This document shows, piece after piece, positions 1 to 7,115 of a DNA stretch of 36,644 bases. Made by a program: the position numbers and the translations under genes. The notes beneath the pieces are model-generated. The model did no database searches and was not told the DNA's origin. It saw nothing but the letters and a program-made list of their open reading frames with translations. Source of the DNA: Candidatus Methylomirabilota bacterium (GTDB lineage: Bacteria > Methylomirabilota > Methylomirabilia > Rokubacteriales > DASRDR01); contig DASYQW010000107.1 of NCBI GenBank assembly GCA_036005065.1, positions 1-36,644 on the forward strand. The letters run 5' to 3'. The number at the start of each line of letters is the position of its first letter. Positions within the stretch are counted from its first letter, which is position 1.

Positions 1-247
1 GCTTGGCCACCGCCACCGACTGCGTGCCGACGGCGCCGGCCGCTCCGCTCTTGTTCACCACCACGACGGGCTGCTTGAGGACCTTCTCCATGGCCGAGGC
101 CAGCGGGCGGCCGGTCAGGTCGGCGAGGCCCCCGGGCGGGAACGGGTTCACCATGGTGACCGGGCGCGTCGGGAAGGGCTCGTCCGCGAAGGCCGAGCCG
201 GCGAGGACAGCCACGGCCAGGACGATCGCGCCGAACATCAGGCTCAT
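1..247 (-). CDS. TctC/Bug-family tricarboxylate transporter substrate-binding protein, N-terminal part
   Basis: The gene runs off the left edge, leaving about 82 residues. It starts with a signal peptide (MSLMFGAIVLAVAVLAGSAFA) followed by FPTRPVTMVNPFPPGG, the typical opening of Bug/TctC periplasmic receptors, and then VVVVNKSGAAGAVG, matching the ENRPGAGG-type region of the family. These proteins bind carboxylates in the periplasm and pass them to TctA/TctB. The ATG is preceded by GGAGGTG at a good distance and by a candidate promoter at 292-320, so it is probably transcribed separately from the ArgH-like gene upstream. The ligand cannot be read from this fragment. Confidence 0.85.
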   Translation of the reverse strand, partial: MSLMFGAIVLAVAVLAGSAFADEPFPTRPVTMVNPFPPGGLADLTGRPLASAMEKVLKQPVVVVNKSGAAGAVGTQSVAVAK

Positions 248-291
248 AGACACCTCCACGCGGACTGGACGGCCTCCCGGAGCGCGGGAGC

Positions 292-320
292 ACTACAGCA
301 TCTGCGGCGGGACGCGTCAA
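292..320 (-). promoter_or_regulatory. Sigma70-like promoter for the TctC-type gene
   Basis: On the minus strand TTGACG (315-320) and TGTAGT (292-297) are separated by exactly 17 nt. They lie about 45 nt upstream of the ATG at 247, in the only gap between the ArgH-like gene and the binding-protein gene. A short hairpin, GCCCG-T-CGGGC (321-331), sits just upstream of the -35. This is a sequence match only. Confidence 0.55.
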
Positions 321-382
321 GCCCGTCGGGCGGAGCGTGGGCCGGCGGTTCAGTCGCTCAGGCGAGCTCGTTCCAGGCGACC

Positions 383-1888
383 TCAATCCGGGAGGAGCGC
401 CCGCGCGCGCTCCCGGAGCCGCGGGTCGACGCCGTCGATGCGCGCCCGGTACCCATCGAGCCAGGTCCGCGCCTCGTCGAGCTCGCGGCGATAGCGGGCG
501 AGGCTGGCGGCCAGCGGGCCCGGCGCCGGCCCGCCGGGCAGCGTGCGCACGGCGACGAAGTGCTCGGGCGTGGTGTAGCGGCGGAAGTCCGCCTCGCCGA
601 GCCGGGGCGAGCGGCCCGCCACCGCGGCGAACGCCTCGGCGAAGGCCGCCTGGGGCACGGTGGCGAAGCGCTCGCCGCGGGCCAGCATGCCCTTGACCAG
701 GCGCGCCACGACCTCGTGCGCCTGCCGGAACGATACCCCTTCGGCGCGCACGAGCGAGTCGGCCAGCTCGGTCGCGGTGAGGCAGCTCTCCTCGATGTGC
801 CGGCGGACGCGGGCCTCGTCGACGCGCGCGGCGCCGATGAACCCGGCCAGGAGGCGGAGCGCGCGGCGGCCCGCCTCGAACGCGGCGTAGCCCGCCACCT
901 GGACCTCGCCCTCGGCGTCGTTGACGTCGGTGAACGGCGTGTTGTGGAGGGCGTCGACCGTCGCGCTGGCCCGCCCGGCGGCCAGCGAGCAGAGGAGCCG
1001 CAGGTGCTCGACCGCCACCGGGTTGCGCTTCTGCGGCATGATCGAGCTCACCTGGACGTACCCGTCGGGCACCTGGAGGTGCCCGATCTCGAAGCCGGTC
1101 CAGGTGTTGAGGTCCTGGGCGAAGCGGCCGAGGTGGACGAACAGGAGCCGCAGCGCGCCGTGGACGCTGGTCAGGTAGTCGTTGGCGGCGATGCAGCCGT
1201 AGGCGTTCTCCTGGACCTCGGCGAACCCGAGCAGCTCGGCCATCGCCCGGCGGTCGAGGGGGAAGCCCGAGGTGGTGATCGCGGCCGCTCCCATGCTGCA
1301 CAAATCGGGGTAGCGGCTGGCCTGGCGGAGGCGCTCGACGTCGCGCAGGAGGAGCTCGATCACCGCGCCGAGGTAGTGGCCGTAGGTGGTGGGCTGGGCG
1401 GGCTGGCCGTGGGTATAGGCGACCACCAGCGTCCCCCGGTTGGCCTCCGCCACCTCGAGCAGGACCCCGAGGGCCGCCAGCAGGTCGTCCAGCAGCGCCG
1501 CCAGGCGTTCCTTGAGCGCCATCTTGAACACCGTGTGATCGATGTCGTTTCGGCTGCGTCCGGTGTGGAGCTTGCCGGCCGTCTCCACGCCGAGGCGGCG
1601 CCCGAGCTCGGCCTCGACCAGGAAGAAGAAGTCCTCGTGCTCGCCGGTGTAGGGGAGCGCGGGGACGTCGATCGCCGCCTCGATGTCGTCGAGCGCCCGC
1701 AGGATGGCCGCCGCCTCGCTCCGGGACAGGAGGCCCTGGGCGGCGAGCATGATCGCGCTGGCGCGATTGATGCGCATCTGCTGGCGCCAGTGGTGCTGCT
1801 TGACGCCCTCGAACAGCGGCGCGAGCACCGTCTCCCGGTAGACCGGCGCCGGGAACCGGTCGTCAGGCGGACGGCGGCCCTGGTCCAC
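383..1888 (-). CDS. ArgH-superfamily lyase (argininosuccinate lyase-like)
   Basis: A 501-residue member of the fumarase/aspartase/argininosuccinate lyase superfamily, which removes amines or similar groups by beta-elimination to leave a fumarate-like product. Visible family motifs are HTGRSRND, THGQPAQPTTYGH and the signature loop VSSIMPQKRNP with its catalytic Ser. The region that is usually EDxHxxxE in true argininosuccinate lyases reads EDFFFLVE, and the usual Gln after RSRND is Ile. A substrate other than argininosuccinate is therefore likely. The start is GTG with AAAGGAT upstream, four nucleotides after the stop of the permease gene. Being last in a transporter operon argues for a catabolic role, such as cleaving an imported aminocarboxylate, rather than arginine synthesis. 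That role is inference. Confidence 0.8.
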   Translation of the reverse strand: MDQGRRPPDDRFPAPVYRETVLAPLFEGVKQHHWRQQMRINRASAIMLAAQGLLSRSEAAAILRALDDIEAAIDVPALPYTGEHEDFFFLVEAELGRRLGVETAGKLHTGRSRNDIDHTVFKMALKERLAALLDDLLAALGVLLEVAEANRGTLVVAYTHGQPAQPTTYGHYLGAVIELLLRDVERLRQASRYPDLCSMGAAAITTSGFPLDRRAMAELLGFAEVQENAYGCIAANDYLTSVHGALRLLFVHLGRFAQDLNTWTGFEIGHLQVPDGYVQVSSIMPQKRNPVAVEHLRLLCSLAAGRASATVDALHNTPFTDVNDAEGEVQVAGYAAFEAGRRALRLLAGFIGAARVDEARVRRHIEESCLTATELADSLVRAEGVSFRQAHEVVARLVKGMLARGERFATVPQAAFAEAFAAVAGRSPRLGEADFRRYTTPEHFVAVRTLPGGPAPGPLAASLARYRRELDEARTWLDGYRARIDGVDPRLRERARALLPD

Positions 1889-1892
1889 CCCG

Positions 1893-2714
1893 CTATCCTT
1901 TGAGGCCGGCCAGCATGACGCCGCGGACGATGTACCGCTGCAGGAGGACGAAGACGAGGAGGGTGGGCAGCGTCGCGAAGCTGGCGCCGGTCATCACCAT
2001 CTCCCACTCGGTCTGGAACTCGCCGGAGAACGAGGCCAGCCCGACCGGCAGGGTGTAGAGGCTCTTGTCGGTGGTCGCGATGAGCGGCCACAGGAATGCG
2101 GTCCAGTTCCCGAGGAACGTGAAGATGGCGAGCGCCGACAGGGCCGGGATCACGAGCGGCAGGGCCACCCGCCGCCAGATCTGGAACTCGCCGAGCCCAT
2201 CGACCCGGCCCGCATCGATCAGCTCGTCGGGCACGCCTTCGAAGAACTGCTTCATCAGGAAAGTGCCGAAGCCCGTCATCAGCCCCGGGAACATGATGCC
2301 CCAGTAGGTGTCGAGCCAGCCGAGATTCCGGCTCAGCACGTACCAGGGGAGGACCAGCATCTCGGTCGGGATCATGAGCGTGCTGAGGATCGCCATGAAC
2401 ACCAGCCGGCGGCCGCGGAAGCGGAACTTCGCCAGCGTGTAGCCGACCAGGCTGTCGAAGAACAGCACCGACAGGGTGGTGAGACCCGCGATCACGAACG
2501 AGTTGAGAAACCAGCGCGGGAACCCGGAGGCCCCGATCAGGCGCCGGTAGTTGTGGAGCGTCGGCGCCCGCGGCAGGAGCGACAGCTCGTAGACCTCGAC
2601 GTTGTGCTTGAGCGAGGTCGAGAGCATGTAGACGAACGGGATCACCATCAGCACGCCGCCGAGGAGCAGCAACAGCCAGACGACGCCCCGGCCGGGCCGC
2701 GCCCGGGGCTTCAT
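1893..2714 (-). CDS. ABC sugar-type transporter permease, MalG/UgpE class
   Basis: A 273-residue inner-membrane permease. The first membrane helix follows a short basic N-terminus (MKPRARPGRG). The cytoplasmic EAA loop, which docks on the ATPase, reads ELIDAGRVDGLGEFQIWRRV and is followed by LPLVIPAL. It ends near VMLAGLKG, a common end for MalG-type subunits. The ATG overlaps the stop of the preceding permease as ATGA, so the two are translationally coupled and should form the transmembrane heterodimer. An in-frame open frame continues far upstream, but the ATGA start and family length fix the start here. The ligand is unknown. Confidence 0.93.
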   Translation of the reverse strand: MKPRARPGRGVVWLLLLLGGVLMVIPFVYMLSTSLKHNVEVYELSLLPRAPTLHNYRRLIGASGFPRWFLNSFVIAGLTTLSVLFFDSLVGYTLAKFRFRGRRLVFMAILSTLMIPTEMLVLPWYVLSRNLGWLDTYWGIMFPGLMTGFGTFLMKQFFEGVPDELIDAGRVDGLGEFQIWRRVALPLVIPALSALAIFTFLGNWTAFLWPLIATTDKSLYTLPVGLASFSGEFQTEWEMVMTGASFATLPTLLVFVLLQRYIVRGVMLAGLKG

Positions 2715-3595
2715 CGCGCCTGGAGGACCCGGAGCTGGACGAGCGAAACCACGAGGAGGATCACGAAGAGCACCACGGTGTGGGCGGCCGCGTACCCCAT
2801 CTGGAAGTGTCCGAACGCGGTCACGTAGATCTTGAGCACCAGGGGCTTGGTGGCGTCGAGGGGGCCGCCCTGGCCGCTGGTCATGCTGTAGACGTAATCG
2901 AAGATCCGGAGGTAGGCGATCGAGCTGACCACCACCAGGAACACGGTGGTCGGCCGCAGCAGGGGGAGGGTGATCTCGACGAGCAGGCGCCAGCCTCCGG
3001 CGCCGTCGATGGCGGCCGCCTCGTAGTACTCCTGGGGGATCGCCTTGAGGCCGGCCAGGAAGACCACCACCTGGAAGCCGAGCCCGGCCCAGACCGCCGG
3101 CGCCAGCACGGCATAGAGCGCCTGCTCGGTCGAGCGCAGGAAAGGCTGCTGGGGCAGGCCCAGCGCGACCAGGAGCCCGTTGAACACGCCGACCGGCACC
3201 GGCTGGTAGAGCCACCGCCAGACCCAGCCCATGGCCACGGCGGTGGTCACGTGCGGCACGAAGTAGAGCGCGCGCAGGAGCGCGTGCCCGACACGGACGC
3301 GATCGAGGTGGTAGGCCACCAGGAAGGCCAGGCCGAGGCTGACGGCGACGCCGACGACCAGGTACTGGACGGTATTCCCCATGACCTTCCAGAAGACCGG
3401 GTCGGCCGCCAGGCGGCGGTAGTTGGCGAGGCCCACGAACCGGCGCTCCCCCACGATGCTCCAGTCGGTGAGCGACATGAGGAACGCGTCGGCCGTCGGA
3501 TAGAAGCGGATCCCCACGTAGAAGACCAGCGGCACGGCCAGGAAGCCCCACGCGGTGAGCGTCCGGCGGGCGCCCAGGGACAGCCGGTCCAGCAT
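2711..3595 (-). CDS. ABC sugar-type transporter permease, MalF/UgpA class
   Basis: A 294-residue integral membrane protein with about six hydrophobic helices. The first (around residues 15-35) is followed by a periplasmic segment containing FVGLANYRRL, typical of UgpA-like permeases. The EAA loop YYEAAAIDGAGGWRLLVEIT precedes LPLLRP. It lies 23 nt downstream of the binding-protein gene and overlaps the next permease by 4 nt. Together with that permease and the binding protein it forms a CUT1-type importer. No gene for the ATPase is in the window, so a shared ATPase elsewhere in the genome is probably used. Confidence 0.93.
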   Translation of the reverse strand: MLDRLSLGARRTLTAWGFLAVPLVFYVGIRFYPTADAFLMSLTDWSIVGERRFVGLANYRRLAADPVFWKVMGNTVQYLVVGVAVSLGLAFLVAYHLDRVRVGHALLRALYFVPHVTTAVAMGWVWRWLYQPVPVGVFNGLLVALGLPQQPFLRSTEQALYAVLAPAVWAGLGFQVVVFLAGLKAIPQEYYEAAAIDGAGGWRLLVEITLPLLRPTTVFLVVVSSIAYLRIFDYVYSMTSGQGGPLDATKPLVLKIYVTAFGHFQMGYAAAHTVVLFVILLVVSLVQLRVLQAR

Positions 3596-3618
3596 GCGGG
3601 CCCCGGCGGCCGCCGGGC

Positions 3619-4875
3619 TTACTTGGCGAAGAACGCGTCCAGCAGCTTCTGCTCCTCGGCCGCCGCCTGCGCGACCGACTCGGCGACCGGCTGGCCCTTG
3701 AGCGCGACGCGGTCGACCATGTCCATGAACAGCTTGCGCTGGGCGGTCTCGTTGACGAAGGACGTCGCTTCCGAATAGGCCAGGCCGCGGATGAAGGGGC
3801 CGTACTTCGGATGGGTGCGGATCGCGTCACGCTCGGCCACCGCCTTGCGGGCCGGGAGCTCGCCCACCTTCTCGAGCCACAGCTCCATCGCCGCTGGCGT
3901 GGTGATGAATCGCAGGAACTTCGCGGCCGCTTCCTTCTTGGGCCCGGTCGCCTTGGGCGTGATGCCGTTGACCCAGTAGGAGGCGAAGTTGAAGCGCCGG
4001 CCCTCGTGACCGGGCAGCTCCCCGACGCCGTACTCGAGGCCGGCCTGGCCATCCAGGGCGGCGAGCCGGAAGGAGCCGTCGATCATGAAGCCGGCCTTGC
4101 CCGAGCGGAAGGCGGTGATGCCGTCGGTCAGGAAGCCGAACTCGCTCACCTTGTGGCGCGACACCAGGTCCGTGTACCACGTGACCGCCCGGACGCCGGC
4201 CGGCCCGTTGTAGGCCACGCTCCGGCCGTCGGCGGAGTAGGGCTGGCCACCCATCTGGCGGATCAGCACCTCGCGCAGCCAGTGATGGTCCTGCAAGCCC
4301 ATGTCGAGCGCGATGCCCGCCTGCAGGAGGTTGCCGGCGGCGTCGCGCTTGGTCAGCTTCTTGGCCGCCTCGACCAGCTCGTCGAGCGTCTGGGGCGGCT
4401 TGGCCGGGTCGAGGCCGGCCTCCCGCACGAGCTTCCGGTTCCAGAACAGGGCCAGCGCGCGCACGGCGGTCGGCACGCCGTAGTACTGGCCGCCGACCTT
4501 CATCTGCTTCACCAGCGGAAAGAACTCGCGCTCGATCTCTGCCGCCTCGAACAGCTCTTGGGGCAGGGGCTGCAGCAGCTTGGCCTTCAGGTAGTCCTGT
4601 AGCCACCCGTAGAAGAGCTGCACCACGTCGGGCCCCTGGCCGGCCGGGATGGCGGCGGCGATCTTGAGGCGGAAATCGTCGTACGGCACGTGGGTGTGCT
4701 TGACCTTGACGCCGGGAGTGGCCGCCTCGAAGCGCTTGATCAGCTCGTCGATCGCCTGCACGCGCTGGGCGAAGGTGTACTGCCAGTACTCGATCTCGAC
4801 CGTCTGGGCCCGGGCCGTGCCCGCGATCGCCAGCGTCAGGCCGAGCGCGGTGGCCAGCCGCTTCGCCGTGGTCAT
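3619..4875 (-). CDS. ABC transporter extracellular solute-binding protein, family 1 (UgpB/MalE-like)
   Basis: A 418-residue periplasmic binding protein. It has a signal peptide ending ARA/Q (MTTAKRLATALGLTLAIAG...), then VEIEYWQYTF and a domain with GPDVVQLFYGW and YGVPTAVRALALFWNRKL, the region typical of family-1 receptors for sugars and related compounds. An in-frame ATG lies 18 nt upstream at 4893. The start at 4875 is preferred because GGAGGG sits 6 nt before it and it gives a clean signal peptide. It follows the dienelactone hydrolase by 14 nt and precedes the two permeases, so it is the receptor of this importer. The ligand is not evident; the flanking lyase and hydrolase suggest an organic acid or amino-carboxylate rather than a simple sugar. 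Confidence 0.92.
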   Translation of the reverse strand: MTTAKRLATALGLTLAIAGTARAQTVEIEYWQYTFAQRVQAIDELIKRFEAATPGVKVKHTHVPYDDFRLKIAAAIPAGQGPDVVQLFYGWLQDYLKAKLLQPLPQELFEAAEIEREFFPLVKQMKVGGQYYGVPTAVRALALFWNRKLVREAGLDPAKPPQTLDELVEAAKKLTKRDAAGNLLQAGIALDMGLQDHHWLREVLIRQMGGQPYSADGRSVAYNGPAGVRAVTWYTDLVSRHKVSEFGFLTDGITAFRSGKAGFMIDGSFRLAALDGQAGLEYGVGELPGHEGRRFNFASYWVNGITPKATGPKKEAAAKFLRFITTPAAMELWLEKVGELPARKAVAERDAIRTHPKYGPFIRGLAYSEATSFVNETAQRKLFMDMVDRVALKGQPVAESVAQAAAEEQKLLDAFFAK

Positions 4876-4889
4876 CGGTGCCCTCCGGC

Positions 4890-5561
4890 TCATCCGACGT
4901 GCTGGCGGAAGAAGGCGAGCGTCCGTTCCCGCGCGAGCCGGGCGCTCTCGGCGTGGTAGCTGCCGCGCTCGTCACAGTTGAACCCATGCCCGGCGGGGTA
5001 GACGTGCACCGGGACGCCCGGGTGCTGGGCGCGCACCTTCTCCCAGTGCTCTCGGGGAATCGAGGCATCGGTCTCCCCGAAGTGGAGCATCACCGGACAG
5101 CGCGGCTGCTCCGAGGCGGCGTCGGCAATGCCCCCGCCGTAGTAGCCGACGGCCGCCGCGACTCCGTCGATCCGCGTGGCCGCGAGCCACGCGATCGTGC
5201 CGCCGAAGCAGTAGCCGACGACCCCGACCCCGGAGCCCGATCGGGCCAGCTCGCGGACGGCCGCCCGCACGTCCATGACGGCCTGATCCAAGGACAGCTT
5301 GCCCCGGACCGCTCGCCCGCGGTCGACGTCGGCTTGCGTGTAGCCCGTCGCGTAGTCGCGCTCCACACGGTCGAAGAGCGCCGGGGCGAGCGCCACATAG
5401 CCATCCGCGGCGAAGCCGTCGCACGTCCGCTTGATGTGCGAGTTCACGCCGAAGATCTCCTGCACCACCACCAGGCCGCCGCGGGATGCGCCCGGCGGGG
5501 CCGCCCGATAGGCGGCGAGCCGGTGTCCATCCTCGGCCGTCAAGGTGATCATCTCCCCCAT
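4890..5561 (-). CDS. Dienelactone hydrolase family protein
   Basis: A 223-residue alpha/beta hydrolase. The triad is visible: nucleophile Cys118 in GYCFGG, Asp165 in GETDASIP and His192 in GHGFNCD. Glu35 in QEIFGVN matches the glutamate that activates the cysteine in known dienelactone hydrolases. Those enzymes open dienelactones to maleylacetate in chloroaromatic breakdown, but many homologues have other ester or lactone substrates. The ATG is preceded by AAGGAGGAGG. It is the first gene of the operon continuing to the ABC importer and the ArgH-like lyase, with a promoter at 5621-5649. Its substrate is probably linked to the imported compound. Confidence 0.92.
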   Translation of the reverse strand: MGEMITLTAEDGHRLAAYRAAPPGASRGGLVVVQEIFGVNSHIKRTCDGFAADGYVALAPALFDRVERDYATGYTQADVDRGRAVRGKLSLDQAVMDVRAAVRELARSGSGVGVVGYCFGGTIAWLAATRIDGVAAAVGYYGGGIADAASEQPRCPVMLHFGETDASIPREHWEKVRAQHPGVPVHVYPAGHGFNCDERGSYHAESARLARERTLAFFRQHVG

Positions 5562-5620
5562 GTCCTCCTCCTTCCACCGCCCGACGCGGACGTTCAGGCC
5601 ACGACTCCCTATTGGAGGGC

Positions 5621-5649
5621 ACTCTAGGTCGGCGGGCGACCCACGTCAA
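5621..5649 (-). promoter_or_regulatory. Sigma70-like promoter of the hydrolase-ABC importer-lyase operon
   Basis: Reading leftwards, TTGACG (5644-5649) and TAGAGT (5621-5626) are 17 nt apart. The expected transcription start is near 5614, about 50 nt before the ATG at 5561. The same -10 hexamer and spacer occur in the promoter at 17368-17396. This is the only promoter I can find for the five-gene minus-strand unit ending at 383. Confidence 0.6.
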
Positions 5650-5785
5650 GGGCTCCGGCGCGTCGGACCGGCGTAGGGCCGCTACCCGAATGGCTCGTGG
5701 GGGCTGGCTCTGGTATATCCTGGGACACGCCCCAACCACCACCAGGGCCGGTCGGAGTCACCCGGCGCCTGCCACCGAGCGCACG

Positions 5786-5878
5786 ATGCATCGAGGAGTG
5801 CTCCGAGCGGCGGCTTCGCCGCCGCCACGACGGGGGGGCATCGGGGGGGTCTTCCGAGACCCCCCCGAAATGACCTAG
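5786..5878. repeat. Dispersed double-hairpin repeat, copy 1
   Basis: The unit begins ATGCATCGAG, then GAGCGGCGGC-TTC-GCCGCCGC (8-bp perfect stem, 5807-5814 with 5818-5825). It then has a run of seven G, and a second perfect 12-bp stem (5841-5852 with 5857-5868) closing on TCCG. It ends CCGAAATGACCTAG. A second copy with the same order of parts lies at 33560-33646. The second stem is too G/C-rich and lacks a T-run, so it is not a standard terminator. The layout resembles REP/BIME-type intergenic palindromes. Confidence 0.7.
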
Positions 5879-5893
5879 GGACATGGAGGCGCC

Positions 5894-7102
5894 ATGATCG
5901 ACGCTCGACCGACGCCCATCGGGCTCCTCTGGTGCTCCTCGCGGGCCGGCGTGATGATCGCGGTCGCCCTCTTCGGGCTGACCGCCTGCAGCGTGTACCG
6001 ACAGGTGATGGGCGAGGACACCGTGAGCCTCCAGGACGCCGAGGTTCTGCGCATGGAGGCGGACATCCGCCGTCCGGTGCGGAAGATCTGTCCGCGCGAG
6101 CCCGTGCAGATGCGAGTGACGGTGGATGCCAGGCTCCCGGGCCAGTCGAGCGCGACCCCGCTCGAGACGTGGGAGGGCGACCCGAGCGCCCGGCGAAACG
6201 GCATGCTCGACTTCGGCAACTTCGTCTTCACGAGCGGCCAGGGGAGTGTCGACGAGTTCGGCTGGTTCCGGCCCGACGGCGACATGCTGGCGACCGCGGA
6301 GCGCGGCTTCGAAATCCGAACGGCGCTCCGCCACCGGCCGGACCGGTTCACCGAGAGCCGGTGGTACGAGCCCGACTACTCGTGCGTCCGGACGGCGGGC
6401 GGGATCGGAGGGAGTGGTCGCAGCGGCCAGTCCGGCGGGACCGGGGCCTTCGGCTCCGAGGGCCGCGAGGGTTCTTCGGGCGGATCGGGCGGGCCGGGCG
6501 GGTCCGGCGAACCGGGCGGCTCCGGCGCGCCCGGCCCGCGCCTCCAGGCCTTCGCCACCTACGTCCGCACCCGCTTCTACGAGCGGCTGATCGCCGTCCG
6601 GATCGAAGGCGCGGTGAGCGATCTCGTGCTGGCGCCGCCGGACCAGGAGCTCGTGCTCGTCGCTCGCGGTGGGCCCGGCGGCAACGGCGGGTCGGGCGGG
6701 CGAGGAGGCGCCGGGGGCGACGGTGGTCGCGGCCGGGCGGGGAGGAGCGGCGGGCCCGGCGGTCCCGGCGGTCCGGGGGGAAACGGCGGACCCGGCGGAG
6801 AGGGTGGGCCCGGGGGCTTCATCGAGTTGATCTACGACGGCCGCTTCCCGGACCTCGGCCGGCTGATCCGGCTCGACGTCGCCGGCGGGCCTGCCGGGGA
6901 GGGCGGCGCGGGCGGCGACGGCGGCAACGGTGGCGATGGCGGCAAGGGACGCGACGGGGGGCGCGACGGCCGGGGCGGCCCTGGCGGCCCAGCCGGGGGC
7001 GAGGGCTACCCGGGGCGGCCTGGCCCCTCCGGAACGGCTCGCCTCCGTCCGGGGCCGGTCACCGACCACTTTCTCAACCTGCCGAGCATCCGGCCGTTCT
7101 GA
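5894..7102 (+). CDS. Collagen-like glycine-rich lipoprotein
   Basis: A 402-residue protein. The hydrophobic segment MIAVALFGLTAC ends in a lipobox (LTAC, Cys32), predicting a lipid-anchored envelope protein. Residues 33-168 and 215-258 look globular and contain several Cys. Three arrays rich in Gly-X-Y or Gly-Gly-X triplets follow (about 169-214, 259-308 and 331-381), separated by non-repetitive strands that contain LQAFATYVRTRFYERL and FIELIYDGRFPDLGRLIRLDV. The ATG at 5894 has GGAGGCG just upstream. An internal ATG at 5954 would give a shorter signal but lacks a clear ribosome site. I do not recognise the family. Collagen-like triplets in bacteria often form trimeric stalks, but Gly-Gly-X-rich arrays can also make polyglycine-II bundles. 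Function unknown. Confidence 0.8.
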   Translation: MIDARPTPIGLLWCSSRAGVMIAVALFGLTACSVYRQVMGEDTVSLQDAEVLRMEADIRRPVRKICPREPVQMRVTVDARLPGQSSATPLETWEGDPSARRNGMLDFGNFVFTSGQGSVDEFGWFRPDGDMLATAERGFEIRTALRHRPDRFTESRWYEPDYSCVRTAGGIGGSGRSGQSGGTGAFGSEGREGSSGGSGGPGGSGEPGGSGAPGPRLQAFATYVRTRFYERLIAVRIEGAVSDLVLAPPDQELVLVARGGPGGNGGSGGRGGAGGDGGRGRAGRSGGPGGPGGPGGNGGPGGEGGPGGFIELIYDGRFPDLGRLIRLDVAGGPAGEGGAGGDGGNGGDGGKGRDGGRDGRGGPGGPAGGEGYPGRPGPSGTARLRPGPVTDHFLNLPSIRPF

Positions 7103-7115
7103 GTGCGACTCGGGG

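Larger units (their letters stand above)
5562..5893. other. 332-bp divergent intergenic region
   Basis: The left part carries the leftward promoter of the hydrolase operon. The right third (about 5786-5878) is the first copy of the dispersed double-hairpin repeat. Between them, TGGTATATC (5711-5719) resembles an extended -10 for rightward transcription, but there is no convincing -35. If used, it would place the repeat in the 5' leader of the lipoprotein mRNA. I see no gene here: the long minus-strand frame across it is antisense to the glycine-rich gene. Confidence 0.5.

Noticed and set aside
560-1903. A 447-codon plus-strand frame.
   Set aside because: Antisense to the ArgH-like lyase, with no family motif and biased composition typical of a shadow frame.
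5841-5868. Rho-independent terminator.
   Set aside because: The 12-bp stem is strong, but no T-run follows on either strand, and it is part of a repeat found elsewhere.
6660-7020. Tandem DNA repeat or CRISPR-like array.
   Set aside because: The repetition comes from Gly-rich codons in an open reading frame; unit lengths vary and there are no spacers.
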